Positions 44,524 through 51,586 of a stretch of 64,000 bases of DNA are shown here, piece after piece (positions within the stretch are counted from its first letter, which is position 1; every line of letters starts with the position of its first letter). The notes below the pieces were generated by a model. The model made no database searches and was not told the DNA's origin. It saw only the letters and a program-made list of their open reading frames with translations. This stretch comes from JAEZKC01 sp046546375. Lineage in GTDB: Bacteria; Fibrobacterota; Chitinivibrionia; Chitinivibrionales; Chitinispirillaceae. The stretch spans positions 67,733 to 131,732 of the forward strand of contig JBKGXV010000002.1 of assembly GCA_046546375.1 (NCBI GenBank). Direction: 5' to 3'. The position numbers and the translations under genes are program-made.

Positions 44524-45208
44524 TCTCAGGGTATCCGGTTGGGTGAAAAGTTCGTTTGTGGATTTCCCGGGGACGGTTTCGACTGTCCTTTTTCTTTCCG
44601 GTTGTAATCTGCGCTGTCCCTATTGCCACAATCCTGAATTGGTCAGGAAAAATACTGAAGAGCTTGAATGGGAACCGATAAGGGAGTACCTTGAAAAACG
44701 CAGGGGTATTATCGACGGGGCGGTGATAAGTGGGGGAGAACCGACGCTTCACAATTCTCTTGGAGAATTGTGTGCTGAATTGAGGGAGCTGGGTTTGAGG
44801 GTGAAAATCGACACCAACGGACTTAATCCTGAAATCATCCGGCAGAATATGCCTGATTATCTTGCATTGGATATCAAAACCTCACCTGAGAGATACAGGT
44901 TGCTCAAAACACCTTTTCCGGATACAGAAAAGCGGCTCCGTCACTCACTTGAGATTGTAAAAGAGATGGGGGATGATGCCGAAGTGCGTATCACTGCCGT
45001 TCCGGGAATCGTTGATGAAAATGTGATTACAGAGCTTTGCAGAACGCTCAAAGAGGTAAAACACATCTATCTGCAGCAGTTCAGCAGAGAAACGCAACTG
45101 CTGGATTCCTCCTTTGCTCAAAAAAAAGCATATGATCCCGAAGAACTGAAGAAGTGGCAGTCCGTTTTCGGCAAAGCCGGTTTGAACTGTCAGATCCGGG
45201 GGATTTGA
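44513..45208 (+). CDS. nrdG: Anaerobic NTP reductase activating radical SAM protein
   Basis: A 231-residue radical SAM enzyme. The cluster motif is C31-x3-C35-x2-C38 (CNLRCPYC), followed by GGEPTL for SAM binding. The start at 44513 has AAGAAG upstream and overlaps nrdD. It belongs to the NrdG2/YjjW-like activase group and should generate the glycyl radical on NrdD. The last 19 nt overlap the convergent PHP phosphatase gene. Confidence 0.9.
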   Translation: MLDNLRVSGWVKSSFVDFPGTVSTVLFLSGCNLRCPYCHNPELVRKNTEELEWEPIREYLEKRRGIIDGAVISGGEPTLHNSLGELCAELRELGLRVKIDTNGLNPEIIRQNMPDYLALDIKTSPERYRLLKTPFPDTEKRLRHSLEIVKEMGDDAEVRITAVPGIVDENVITELCRTLKEVKHIYLQQFSRETQLLDSSFAQKKAYDPEELKKWQSVFGKAGLNCQIRGI

Positions 45209-46050
45209 ACCGTGTTTGAGACCTCCAGACCAACCGGGGCTGCTTCGAACCTTTCGAACTGAACTATCGCATTGATTCCTTTGGATTCAAGTAACTCGCC
45301 GATTTCGTTGAAATGATTGCCGACGTCAACGGGGCTGTGGGCATCGGAACCCACGGTGATTTCCTTTTTGCACTCGGATATCCGGTCCAGAAAGAAGTCG
45401 AAGGGATCCTTTTGCGGTCTGTGTATTTTTGACCAGGAATAAGCATTGGAATTGATCTCCAGTGCTGTCGAACTCTTTACTGATTCATTGACGGTTTCCT
45501 CGATTTCGGAGAAAATGTTCACTTTTTTCTTTTCAGGAATTGGAATATAGCGCCAGATGAAATCCAGATGTGCCAGAGATTGGAACAGACCGCACTTTAA
45601 AGCTGATCTGGCTGCTTTGAAATACTCTGTATAGATCAGTGCGGGATGTATCTCGGTGATCTGGCCGATATGTCGCCATCCGAAACGGGGAAGGCAGTGT
45701 ATGGAAGCCAGGGTGAAATCAAAGGGCAGAGAACGGAGAATTTTCTCCGCTTTTTCTTCGGCCCCTTCGATGTAGTCAATTTCCAGACCTATACTGATAT
45801 TGATCTGGTTTTTGTAGATTTCCCGGACTGAAGAAATCTCCTCGAAATACCTCTCAACGTCCTCGTCTTTCATCCCCCAGCTCCAGTTTTTCCTTCGCTG
45901 GTTGCGGTTGAGGTAGTAGCGTCCGAGGTGATCGGAAAAGCCGATACTTTTAATGCCTTTGAGAATGGCACTTTCCACGTACTGAGTGATGCTTCCCTCC
46001 GCGTGTCCGCAATAAGAGGTATGCACATGGTAATCTGGTATGATGAACAT
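45190..46050 (-). CDS. PHP-domain histidinol-phosphatase-like hydrolase
   Basis: A 286-residue cytoplasmic metallophosphatase of the PHP fold. Metal ligands are seen in DYHVHTSYCGHAEG at the N-terminus, GFSDH, GLEIDY, ASIHC, LAHLD and, near the end, VGSDAHSPVDVG. This set matches HisJ/HisK-type histidinol phosphatases, and also PHP enzymes of unknown substrate. No other his gene is nearby, so the substrate is uncertain. It overlaps nrdG tail to tail and lies 12 nt after purB. Confidence 0.83.
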   Translation of the reverse strand: MFIIPDYHVHTSYCGHAEGSITQYVESAILKGIKSIGFSDHLGRYYLNRNQRRKNWSWGMKDEDVERYFEEISSVREIYKNQINISIGLEIDYIEGAEEKAEKILRSLPFDFTLASIHCLPRFGWRHIGQITEIHPALIYTEYFKAARSALKCGLFQSLAHLDFIWRYIPIPEKKKVNIFSEIEETVNESVKSSTALEINSNAYSWSKIHRPQKDPFDFFLDRISECKKEITVGSDAHSPVDVGNHFNEIGELLESKGINAIVQFERFEAAPVGLEVSNTVQIPRI

Positions 46051-46062
46051 GGGTATTGACCT

Positions 46063-47508
46063 TTATACTCTTAATTCCTGCTGATCCATCTGGCCATAAT
46101 TTTGAGCTTCTTTCAGAAGTGGATCAATGTGTTCTTCAATAAATTCTCTGACCTGTTCGGGAGCTCTGCCTGTGAAGTCTTTTACATCGAGCAGTTTTTC
46201 CAGTTCTTGGCGTGACATGCCGAACAGGGGATCGTTGATTATTCGTTCCAGCAGATCGTTTTTCTCTCCCTCGAGTTTGACTTTTTTACCGGCTTCCATG
46301 GAATGTATTCTGATGTGCTCATGAAGTTCCTGCCGGTCGCCGCCTTTTTTCACTGCTTCCATTATTACGTTTTCTGTTGCCATAAATGGCAGTTCTTCTT
46401 CAATTCTTCTGGAAATCACTTTGGGGTATACTACTAGTCCGCTGCAGACATTGGCGGCAATGATCAATGCCGCATCCGCCGCAAGGAATGCTTCGGGAAT
46501 GGTGAGCCGTTTGTTGGCAGAATCGTCGAGAGTTCGTTCGAACCACTGTTCGGCAGCGGTCATGGCGGGGGAGAGGGAGGTGCTGATGATAAAACGGCTG
46601 AGAGCCGTAAGGCGTTCCGAACGCATGGGATTACGTTTGTAGGCCATGGCGGAGGAACCGATCTGACCTTTCTCAAAGGGCTCTTCGATTTCTTTGAGGT
46701 GCTGGAGAAGTCTGATGTCGTTTGCGAACTTATGGAGCGACTGGGCAAGTCCGCATAGAATGGAAACCGCCTGCGCATCGATTTTTCTGGTGTAGGTTTG
46801 ACCCGTTACGGGAAGAACCTCGTTGAATCCCATTTTCCCAGCGACCATTTTGTCCAGTTTTTTGACCTTTTCCTGATCACCTCCGAAGAGATTGAGAAAT
46901 GAGGCCTGGGTCCCGGTGGTTCCTTTTACCCCTCTGAATCTGAGTGTGGTTTCAAACTGTTTCAGCGCCTCATAATCCATAAGCAGATCATAAAGCCAGA
47001 GACAGGCGCGTTTGCCTACTGTAGTCAGCTGTGCTGGCTGAAAATGGGTGAAGCCGAGTGTGGCCTGATCGGCATGTTCCAGTGCGAATGATTTGAGTTC
47101 GGTGATGAGTTGTGAAAGGCGGGCCAGCAGAATCCGGCAGCTTTCCCGCAGCTGTATCAGATCGGTGTTGTCTCCCACAAAAGCGCTGGTTGCTCCCAGG
47201 TGGATGATCGGCTTGGCGTTGGGGCAGAGAGTACCGAAGGTATGAACATGCGCCATGACATCGTGACGGGTCTTTTTTTCATATTCCCGCGCCAGTTCGA
47301 AATCAATTTTCTCCGCATGTGCTTTCATTTCGTTTATCTGTTCATCCGTGATGTGCAGACCGAGTTCTTTTTCGCTTTCGGCCAGGGCGATCCATAGTTT
47401 GCGCCAGGTGCTGAATTTGTACTGAGGGGAGAAGATGAATGACATTTCTTTGCTGGCATATCGTTCCAGAAGTGGGTTGCTGTACTCGGTTGAGGAAATG
47501 GTGCTCAT
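46063..47508 (-). CDS. purB: Adenylosuccinate lyase, eukaryote-like type
   Basis: A 481-residue fumarase-superfamily enzyme acting twice in purine synthesis (SAICAR and adenylosuccinate cleavage). The ATG at 47508 follows GGAG by 5 nt; a longer frame lacks support. Signatures are MAHVHTFG, HLGATSAFVGDNTDL and the signature loop IGSSAMAYKRNPMRSE. The K-R-N-P-M-R-S-E version and the length resemble the animal-type lyase more than the ~430-residue Bacillus type. It lies directly upstream of the PHP gene on the same strand. Confidence 0.92.
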   Translation of the reverse strand: MSTISSTEYSNPLLERYASKEMSFIFSPQYKFSTWRKLWIALAESEKELGLHITDEQINEMKAHAEKIDFELAREYEKKTRHDVMAHVHTFGTLCPNAKPIIHLGATSAFVGDNTDLIQLRESCRILLARLSQLITELKSFALEHADQATLGFTHFQPAQLTTVGKRACLWLYDLLMDYEALKQFETTLRFRGVKGTTGTQASFLNLFGGDQEKVKKLDKMVAGKMGFNEVLPVTGQTYTRKIDAQAVSILCGLAQSLHKFANDIRLLQHLKEIEEPFEKGQIGSSAMAYKRNPMRSERLTALSRFIISTSLSPAMTAAEQWFERTLDDSANKRLTIPEAFLAADAALIIAANVCSGLVVYPKVISRRIEEELPFMATENVIMEAVKKGGDRQELHEHIRIHSMEAGKKVKLEGEKNDLLERIINDPLFGMSRQELEKLLDVKDFTGRAPEQVREFIEEHIDPLLKEAQNYGQMDQQELRV

Positions 47509-47694
47509 AGGTACTCCGAACGAAAAATTGGAAAAGAGTTGTTGGTCAAAACTTCTGAATATAGTTTCTGGATACCGGGACCGGCAGTGCATCTTTTCTT
47601 TTCACTATGAACTGAAAACGGCTTAGATTTGCCCGTGTGAGCGTGGGTAAGTTATTTTATGGACGATGCAAAATAAATCCTAATGGGAGAGCGT

Positions 47695-48729
47695 ATGAAG
47701 ATGTGTAAAACTTTCGGATTACTATTAGTCGTCGGGGCTTTCTGCTTCAGCCTAATGGCACAGTCCACCGAGGAGTTGATGAGTCGGGGTAATGTAATGC
47801 TTCAGCGGGGAGCTTACAGTCAGGCCGTGACCGCTTTTCGCAAGATTGCCAGAAGACAGCCCAGTAATTTTGAAGCGCAGTATAATCTGGCCTTTGCCTA
47901 TCTGGGATGGGGGCGGAATGCAAAAGCGGTGCAGGAGTTCAAAAAGGCTCTAGGTCTTCAGCCCAACAGTTCACACGCATGGGCGAATCTGGCTGTGGCA
48001 TATGAGAATATGGGAGATATCAGCAAGGCTTTGGGTGCATTGGATAAGGCAGTAAGGGCCGATCCCAACAACATAACCGCACGCGTGAATCTGGCTGCGA
48101 CTTATGCCAACAATAATCAATTGAAAAAAGCGATTTCAGAGTATATGAGTGTGATTGAAATTGACGGGTCGAATGCGGAAGTGTACCTTGCCCTATCAAG
48201 ATGTCTGCTCAGCGCCGATCGGACTGAGGAGGCAAAGAATTACCTGACTGAGGCAACGGTTGCCGATCCTCAGAATGAGGAAGCACACTGGGAACTGGCT
48301 CAGATATATTGGAAAGAAGAAAAAGATCTGGACAAAGCATTGACTGAGCTGCGCCTTGCGGTGGATATCAATCCCGAGGTTATACGTTTTTACAATGACA
48401 TGGCGAGAATACAGGTGGAGCAGGAGAAAAAGGCCGAGGCGGTGAAAACTCTCAAAAAGGCCCTGGTATATTCTGATGATGTTCTGATAAAAGAGGAGAT
48501 CCAGGCCAATATCGATATGCTGGAGGGGCGTGATACCGACGGAGGGGCAAAATCATCGAGTGCGCCCAAATTTCAGATGAAAGCGCTGAAAAGAGAATCC
48601 CAGAGGGATACCACCAAGCCCAAGAGGATGAAAACCTCACCGGTGAACGTGGATTTCGGAGATCTTATGGGAGAGGATAGTGAAGACGAAAACAGCGATC
48701 TTTTCGATTTTCCGGGTCAGAAAAAATAG
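47695..48729 (+). CDS. Exported TPR repeat protein
   Basis: From the ATG at 47695 (GGGAG 5-6 nt upstream) the product is 344 residues. A signal peptide (KTFGLLLVVGAFCFSLMAQ) is followed by six to seven TPR units over about 25-265, for example YSQAVTAFRKIARRQPSNFEAQYNLAFAY-like spacing. A basic linker (KALKRESQRDTTKPKRMK) leads to a short acidic tail, VDFGDLMGEDSEDENSDLFD. It is probably a periplasmic or outer-membrane-linked scaffold; partners are unknown. Monocistronic with a terminator. The acidic tail resembles motifs in the acidic protein at 54334-56154. Confidence 0.82.
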   Translation: MKMCKTFGLLLVVGAFCFSLMAQSTEELMSRGNVMLQRGAYSQAVTAFRKIARRQPSNFEAQYNLAFAYLGWGRNAKAVQEFKKALGLQPNSSHAWANLAVAYENMGDISKALGALDKAVRADPNNITARVNLAATYANNNQLKKAISEYMSVIEIDGSNAEVYLALSRCLLSADRTEEAKNYLTEATVADPQNEEAHWELAQIYWKEEKDLDKALTELRLAVDINPEVIRFYNDMARIQVEQEKKAEAVKTLKKALVYSDDVLIKEEIQANIDMLEGRDTDGGAKSSSAPKFQMKALKRESQRDTTKPKRMKTSPVNVDFGDLMGEDSEDENSDLFDFPGQKK

Positions 48730-48736
48730 TGGAAAC

Positions 48737-48769
48737 CGGTGCGGTTAACCATGGCCGCACCGTCTTTTC
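48737..48769 (+). terminator. Terminator after the TPR gene
   Basis: CGGTGCGG (48737-48744) with CCGCACCG (48755-48762), then TCTTTTC. It ends just before the ATG of the radical SAM gene. Confidence 0.8.
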
Positions 48770-48772
48770 TGA

Positions 48773-49681
48773 ATGAACCAGCATTTCTATACTACCTACC
48801 GCACATACCTGAAGAACCGTTTCGGGGTTCCTGTTTTAAAGATACCGGTCAATGCCAGTTTTTCCTGCCCCAATCGGGACGGCACCAAAAGTTTCGAAGG
48901 GTGCACATTCTGCGACAATCGTTCATTCAGTCCTGTGTCATCCTGCCGATTGTCTCCCTGCGAGCAGGTCAATGGTGCTATCCTGCGCAGCAGGGGTAAG
49001 TATGAAGCGTTTCTGCCGTATCTGCAGCCGTTTTCCAATACATACGCTTCGGTATCGAAACTGAGAGAAACATACGAGCCTCTTGTATCTATTCAGGGTG
49101 TGGTGGGATTGGCTGTGGGCACACGTCCGGATTGCTTCAATGAATCGGTATATGATTATCTGGAAGAGTTTTCTCAAAGGACTTATCTTTCCGTTGAGCT
49201 GGGATTGCAGAGCGGGCATGATTCAACATTGCAGAAGATCAATCGGGGACATGGGGTGGAGGAATTCCGTACGGCTGTGACCCGTTTGGATGCTTTGGGT
49301 ATAGAAACGGTTGCTCATGTGATTCTGGGCTTTCCATGGGAAACAGCTGCGATGGTGGAACAGACTGCCCGGATGCTTTCCGGGATGCCGGTAAGGGGGG
49401 TAAAGATTCATCAGCTCATGATCGTGTCCGGCACTGCCATGGAGGATCTCTACAGAGAGGGAGGGTTTGAACCGGTTTCCTTGGAGGTGTATGGAGATCT
49501 TCTCTGTCGTTTTCTGGCACTACTCAGACCAGAGCAGCATATTCATCGTGTAGTGGCGGATTCCAAGCCTGAGTTTGGTCTTGTGGCACCTCTATGGAGT
49601 GCTAAGAAACAGAAGGCGCTGGCTTACCTCTATAGCTGCATGAGGGAAAATGGAATAGCGCAGGGGTGCAACCGGGGCTAG
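48773..49681 (+). CDS. YhcC/TIGR01212-type radical SAM protein
   Basis: A 302-residue radical SAM protein of the YhcC family. The cluster cysteines are C32, C44 and C47 (C-x11-C-x2-C), within FSCPNRDGTKSFEGCTFCDN, a spacing typical of this family. ELGLQSGHDSTLQKINRGH and VIHQLMIV-like segments (VKIHQLMIVSG) complete the match. The reaction is not known with certainty; members have been linked to tRNA or lipid modification. No ribosome binding site is obvious because the start lies against the upstream terminator. The stop overlaps that of the convergent sigma-54 activator by 4 nt. Confidence 0.85.
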   Translation: MNQHFYTTYRTYLKNRFGVPVLKIPVNASFSCPNRDGTKSFEGCTFCDNRSFSPVSSCRLSPCEQVNGAILRSRGKYEAFLPYLQPFSNTYASVSKLRETYEPLVSIQGVVGLAVGTRPDCFNESVYDYLEEFSQRTYLSVELGLQSGHDSTLQKINRGHGVEEFRTAVTRLDALGIETVAHVILGFPWETAAMVEQTARMLSGMPVRGVKIHQLMIVSGTAMEDLYREGGFEPVSLEVYGDLLCRFLALLRPEQHIHRVVADSKPEFGLVAPLWSAKKQKALAYLYSCMRENGIAQGCNRG

Positions 49682-51078
49682 AGTTCCTTTTTCTCCCTCA
49701 GCCGGTTTATTCTTCTCCAGAGCGTGGTTCTGTCAATTCCCAGCTTTCTGGCCGCTTCCGAACGGTTACCGTTGCATTCTTTGAGCGTTTGCAGTAGTTC
49801 CTCTGAAGAAACCCGGGGAGTGCTGGGATAAAGCAGGTCTGTTGTCTCGGTGTTTTTCTCTGCGGTACTGTTCTGATTTGCATCTTTGCGCATCTGGGCT
49901 CTGCGGATTTCTGCCGGAATATCGAAAACATCGATTTTTCCTCTCGGGCAGGTTACGAAGGCGTGTTCTATTGCATTTTCCAGTTCTCTTACATTTCCAG
50001 GCCAGCTGTAGTCCATGAGCATTACTGCTGAATCGTGGGTGACACCTGTGATTTTCTTTCCGGTTTCTTTGTTGAATTTTCCGATGAAATGCTCGATCAG
50101 AATGCCGATATCCTCTTTGCGTTCTCTCAGAGGAGGAATATGCACCACAAAGACTTTCAGTCGATAATACAGATCTTCTCTGAATTTTCCTTCCTGGACC
50201 AGCTTTTTGAGATCACGGTTCGTGGCCGAAATAATTCTGACATCGGCTTTGCGGGTGATGCTCTCTCCCAGCCGTTCGTATTCCTTTTCCTGCAGAAAGC
50301 GAAGCAGCTTGACCTGGATGAGAGGGGATATGTCGCCTATTTCATCCAGAAAAAGGGTGCCTGTATCCGCCAGTTCGAACCGTCCGGCTTTGTCTTTTAC
50401 CGCTCCGGTGAATGCACCGCGCACATGGCCGAAGAGTTCGCTTTCCAAAAGGCTTTCAGGGATGGCCGAACAGTTCACTTTCACGAAAGGGGCAGAAGCC
50501 CGGCTGCTTGAGAGGTGGATTGCGGAGGCGGCCAGTTCCTTTCCGGTTCCGCTTTCACCTGAAATAAGTATGGTGGCGTGGGATTGGGCTGCCATTTCAA
50601 GCAGGGAATAGAGTTCCTGCATCCGGCTGCTTCTGCCCACCAGGGCTCCGATGCCGTCTCTTCTCTTGAACTGCCGTTCCAGATGCGTGAGGCGCTGTTC
50701 GGTGGTTTTGAGTTTGGAGATATCGGTAAGGGTTTCCACTGCACCGAGAATTTCGCCGTCTGCATCGGTCAAAACACGTGCGTTTTTTATCACGGGGATG
50801 GTTTTTCCGGATATGTGTTTGATGCTGCATTCGGTATCGGTGACAGAGCCTCTTGAGTAGAGGGAGCAGTCCGGGGGTGGGCTGCAGGCTTCTTTCATGA
50901 GGGTGCAGCAGCTTTGTCCCACCAGTTGTGTTTTCGGGCGTCCGGTCATCTGTTCCAGTGCTTTGTTGCAGTAGATGATGGTACCTTTTTTGTCGATGAT
51001 GAAAAGGCCCTCGGCGAGGGTCTGCAGGATCATGTCCTGGCACTGGGCGGAGAGTTTTTCTTCGAGGATGCAGTTCAT
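49678..51078 (-). CDS. PAS-domain sigma-54-dependent transcriptional activator
   Basis: A 466-residue enhancer-binding protein from the ATG at 51078 (GGGAG 5-6 nt upstream; the longer frame runs through the regulatory region and is rejected). Domains: PAS (about 12-120), an AAA+ sigma-54 contact domain (about 145-380) with Walker A GESGTGKE at 174-181 and the intact GAFTGA loop at 221-226, and a Fis-type helix-turn-helix at the end (NRSEAARKLGIDRTTLWRRI). The PAS domain contains Cys57, Cys58, Cys65, Cys71 and Cys84, a pattern (C-C-x6-C-x5-C) known in some activators of this class and suited to sensing redox, sulfur species or a metal. It is divergent from the thioredoxin/sulfurtransferase genes that it very probably controls. 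Confidence 0.92.
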   Translation of the reverse strand: MNCILEEKLSAQCQDMILQTLAEGLFIIDKKGTIIYCNKALEQMTGRPKTQLVGQSCCTLMKEACSPPPDCSLYSRGSVTDTECSIKHISGKTIPVIKNARVLTDADGEILGAVETLTDISKLKTTEQRLTHLERQFKRRDGIGALVGRSSRMQELYSLLEMAAQSHATILISGESGTGKELAASAIHLSSSRASAPFVKVNCSAIPESLLESELFGHVRGAFTGAVKDKAGRFELADTGTLFLDEIGDISPLIQVKLLRFLQEKEYERLGESITRKADVRIISATNRDLKKLVQEGKFREDLYYRLKVFVVHIPPLRERKEDIGILIEHFIGKFNKETGKKITGVTHDSAVMLMDYSWPGNVRELENAIEHAFVTCPRGKIDVFDIPAEIRRAQMRKDANQNSTAEKNTETTDLLYPSTPRVSSEELLQTLKECNGNRSEAARKLGIDRTTLWRRINRLREKKEL

Positions 51079-51110
51079 GGCTTCTCCCGTTGCGGTGTTG
51101 CATTCGCACT

Positions 51111-51142
51111 GTTGCACAGTTGCACAAAATAATATGTGCAAC
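51111..51142. promoter_or_regulatory. Enhancer-like inverted and direct repeat for the sigma-54 activator
   Basis: GTTGCACA occurs twice in tandem (51111-51118 and 51119-51126). The second copy forms a perfect palindrome with TGTGCAAC (51135-51142), spacer 8 nt. It lies 34 bp before the -24 box and just upstream of the activator gene start, so one site could serve both activation and autoregulation. Confidence 0.8.
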
Positions 51143-51175
51143 GTAATAAAGGTGATAGATAAGTGACCGAGGGCA

Positions 51176-51191
51176 TGGCATGGCTGTTGCG
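51176..51191 (+). promoter_or_regulatory. Sigma-54 (-24/-12) promoter of the thioredoxin operon
   Basis: TGGCAT (51176-51181), 5 nt, TTGCG (51187-51191). The GG and GC dinucleotides are 10 nt apart, as required. Transcription should start near 51202, about 34 nt before the thioredoxin ATG. Confidence 0.8.
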
Positions 51192-51235
51192 TATTTCTGC
51201 AGAAGTCAAAGACATCTGTCACAGAGGAGGAAGGT

Positions 51236-51553
51236 ATGGCTAAAGAAACCAATGATGCGACATTCAAGGGTGATGTTCTGGAACAGAAGGGGCCTGTGCT
51301 GGTTGATTTCTGGGCACCGTGGTGTGGCCCGTGCCGTATACTGGGACCCATCATCGAAAATATCGGCAAGAAGATGGAGGGTCAGGTTGAAGTCTATAAA
51401 ATGAACGTGGATGAGAACCCTGCAACCGCCGTACAGTACGGGATAACCGGGATACCCACGGTGATGATTTTCCGCGACGGTAAAGCGGAAAGGGAGTTTG
51501 TGGGGGTTCAGCCCGAGCAGGTGTACATGAATGCGCTACGCAGCGCAGCCTGA
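51236..51553 (+). CDS. trxA: Thioredoxin
   Basis: A 105-residue cytoplasmic thioredoxin with the standard active site W29-C30-G-P-C33 and the cis-Pro in ITGIPTVMIF. A strong GAGGAGG lies 7 nt before the ATG. It is the first gene after the sigma-54 promoter and precedes the sulfurtransferase fusion by 33 nt. It could reduce persulfides or disulfides made by those proteins, with trxB (23.8 kb) as its reductase. Confidence 0.95.
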   Translation: MAKETNDATFKGDVLEQKGPVLVDFWAPWCGPCRILGPIIENIGKKMEGQVEVYKMNVDENPATAVQYGITGIPTVMIFRDGKAEREFVGVQPEQVYMNALRSAA

Positions 51554-51586
51554 GGGTGTATCTTACAAGGTTTCAAGAGGTAAACA

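Noticed and set aside
49678..51369. Longer N-terminus for the sigma-54 activator (563 residues)
   Set aside because: The extra part would cover the enhancer palindrome and the -24/-12 promoter and lacks a domain; the ATG at 51078 has a proper ribosome binding site.
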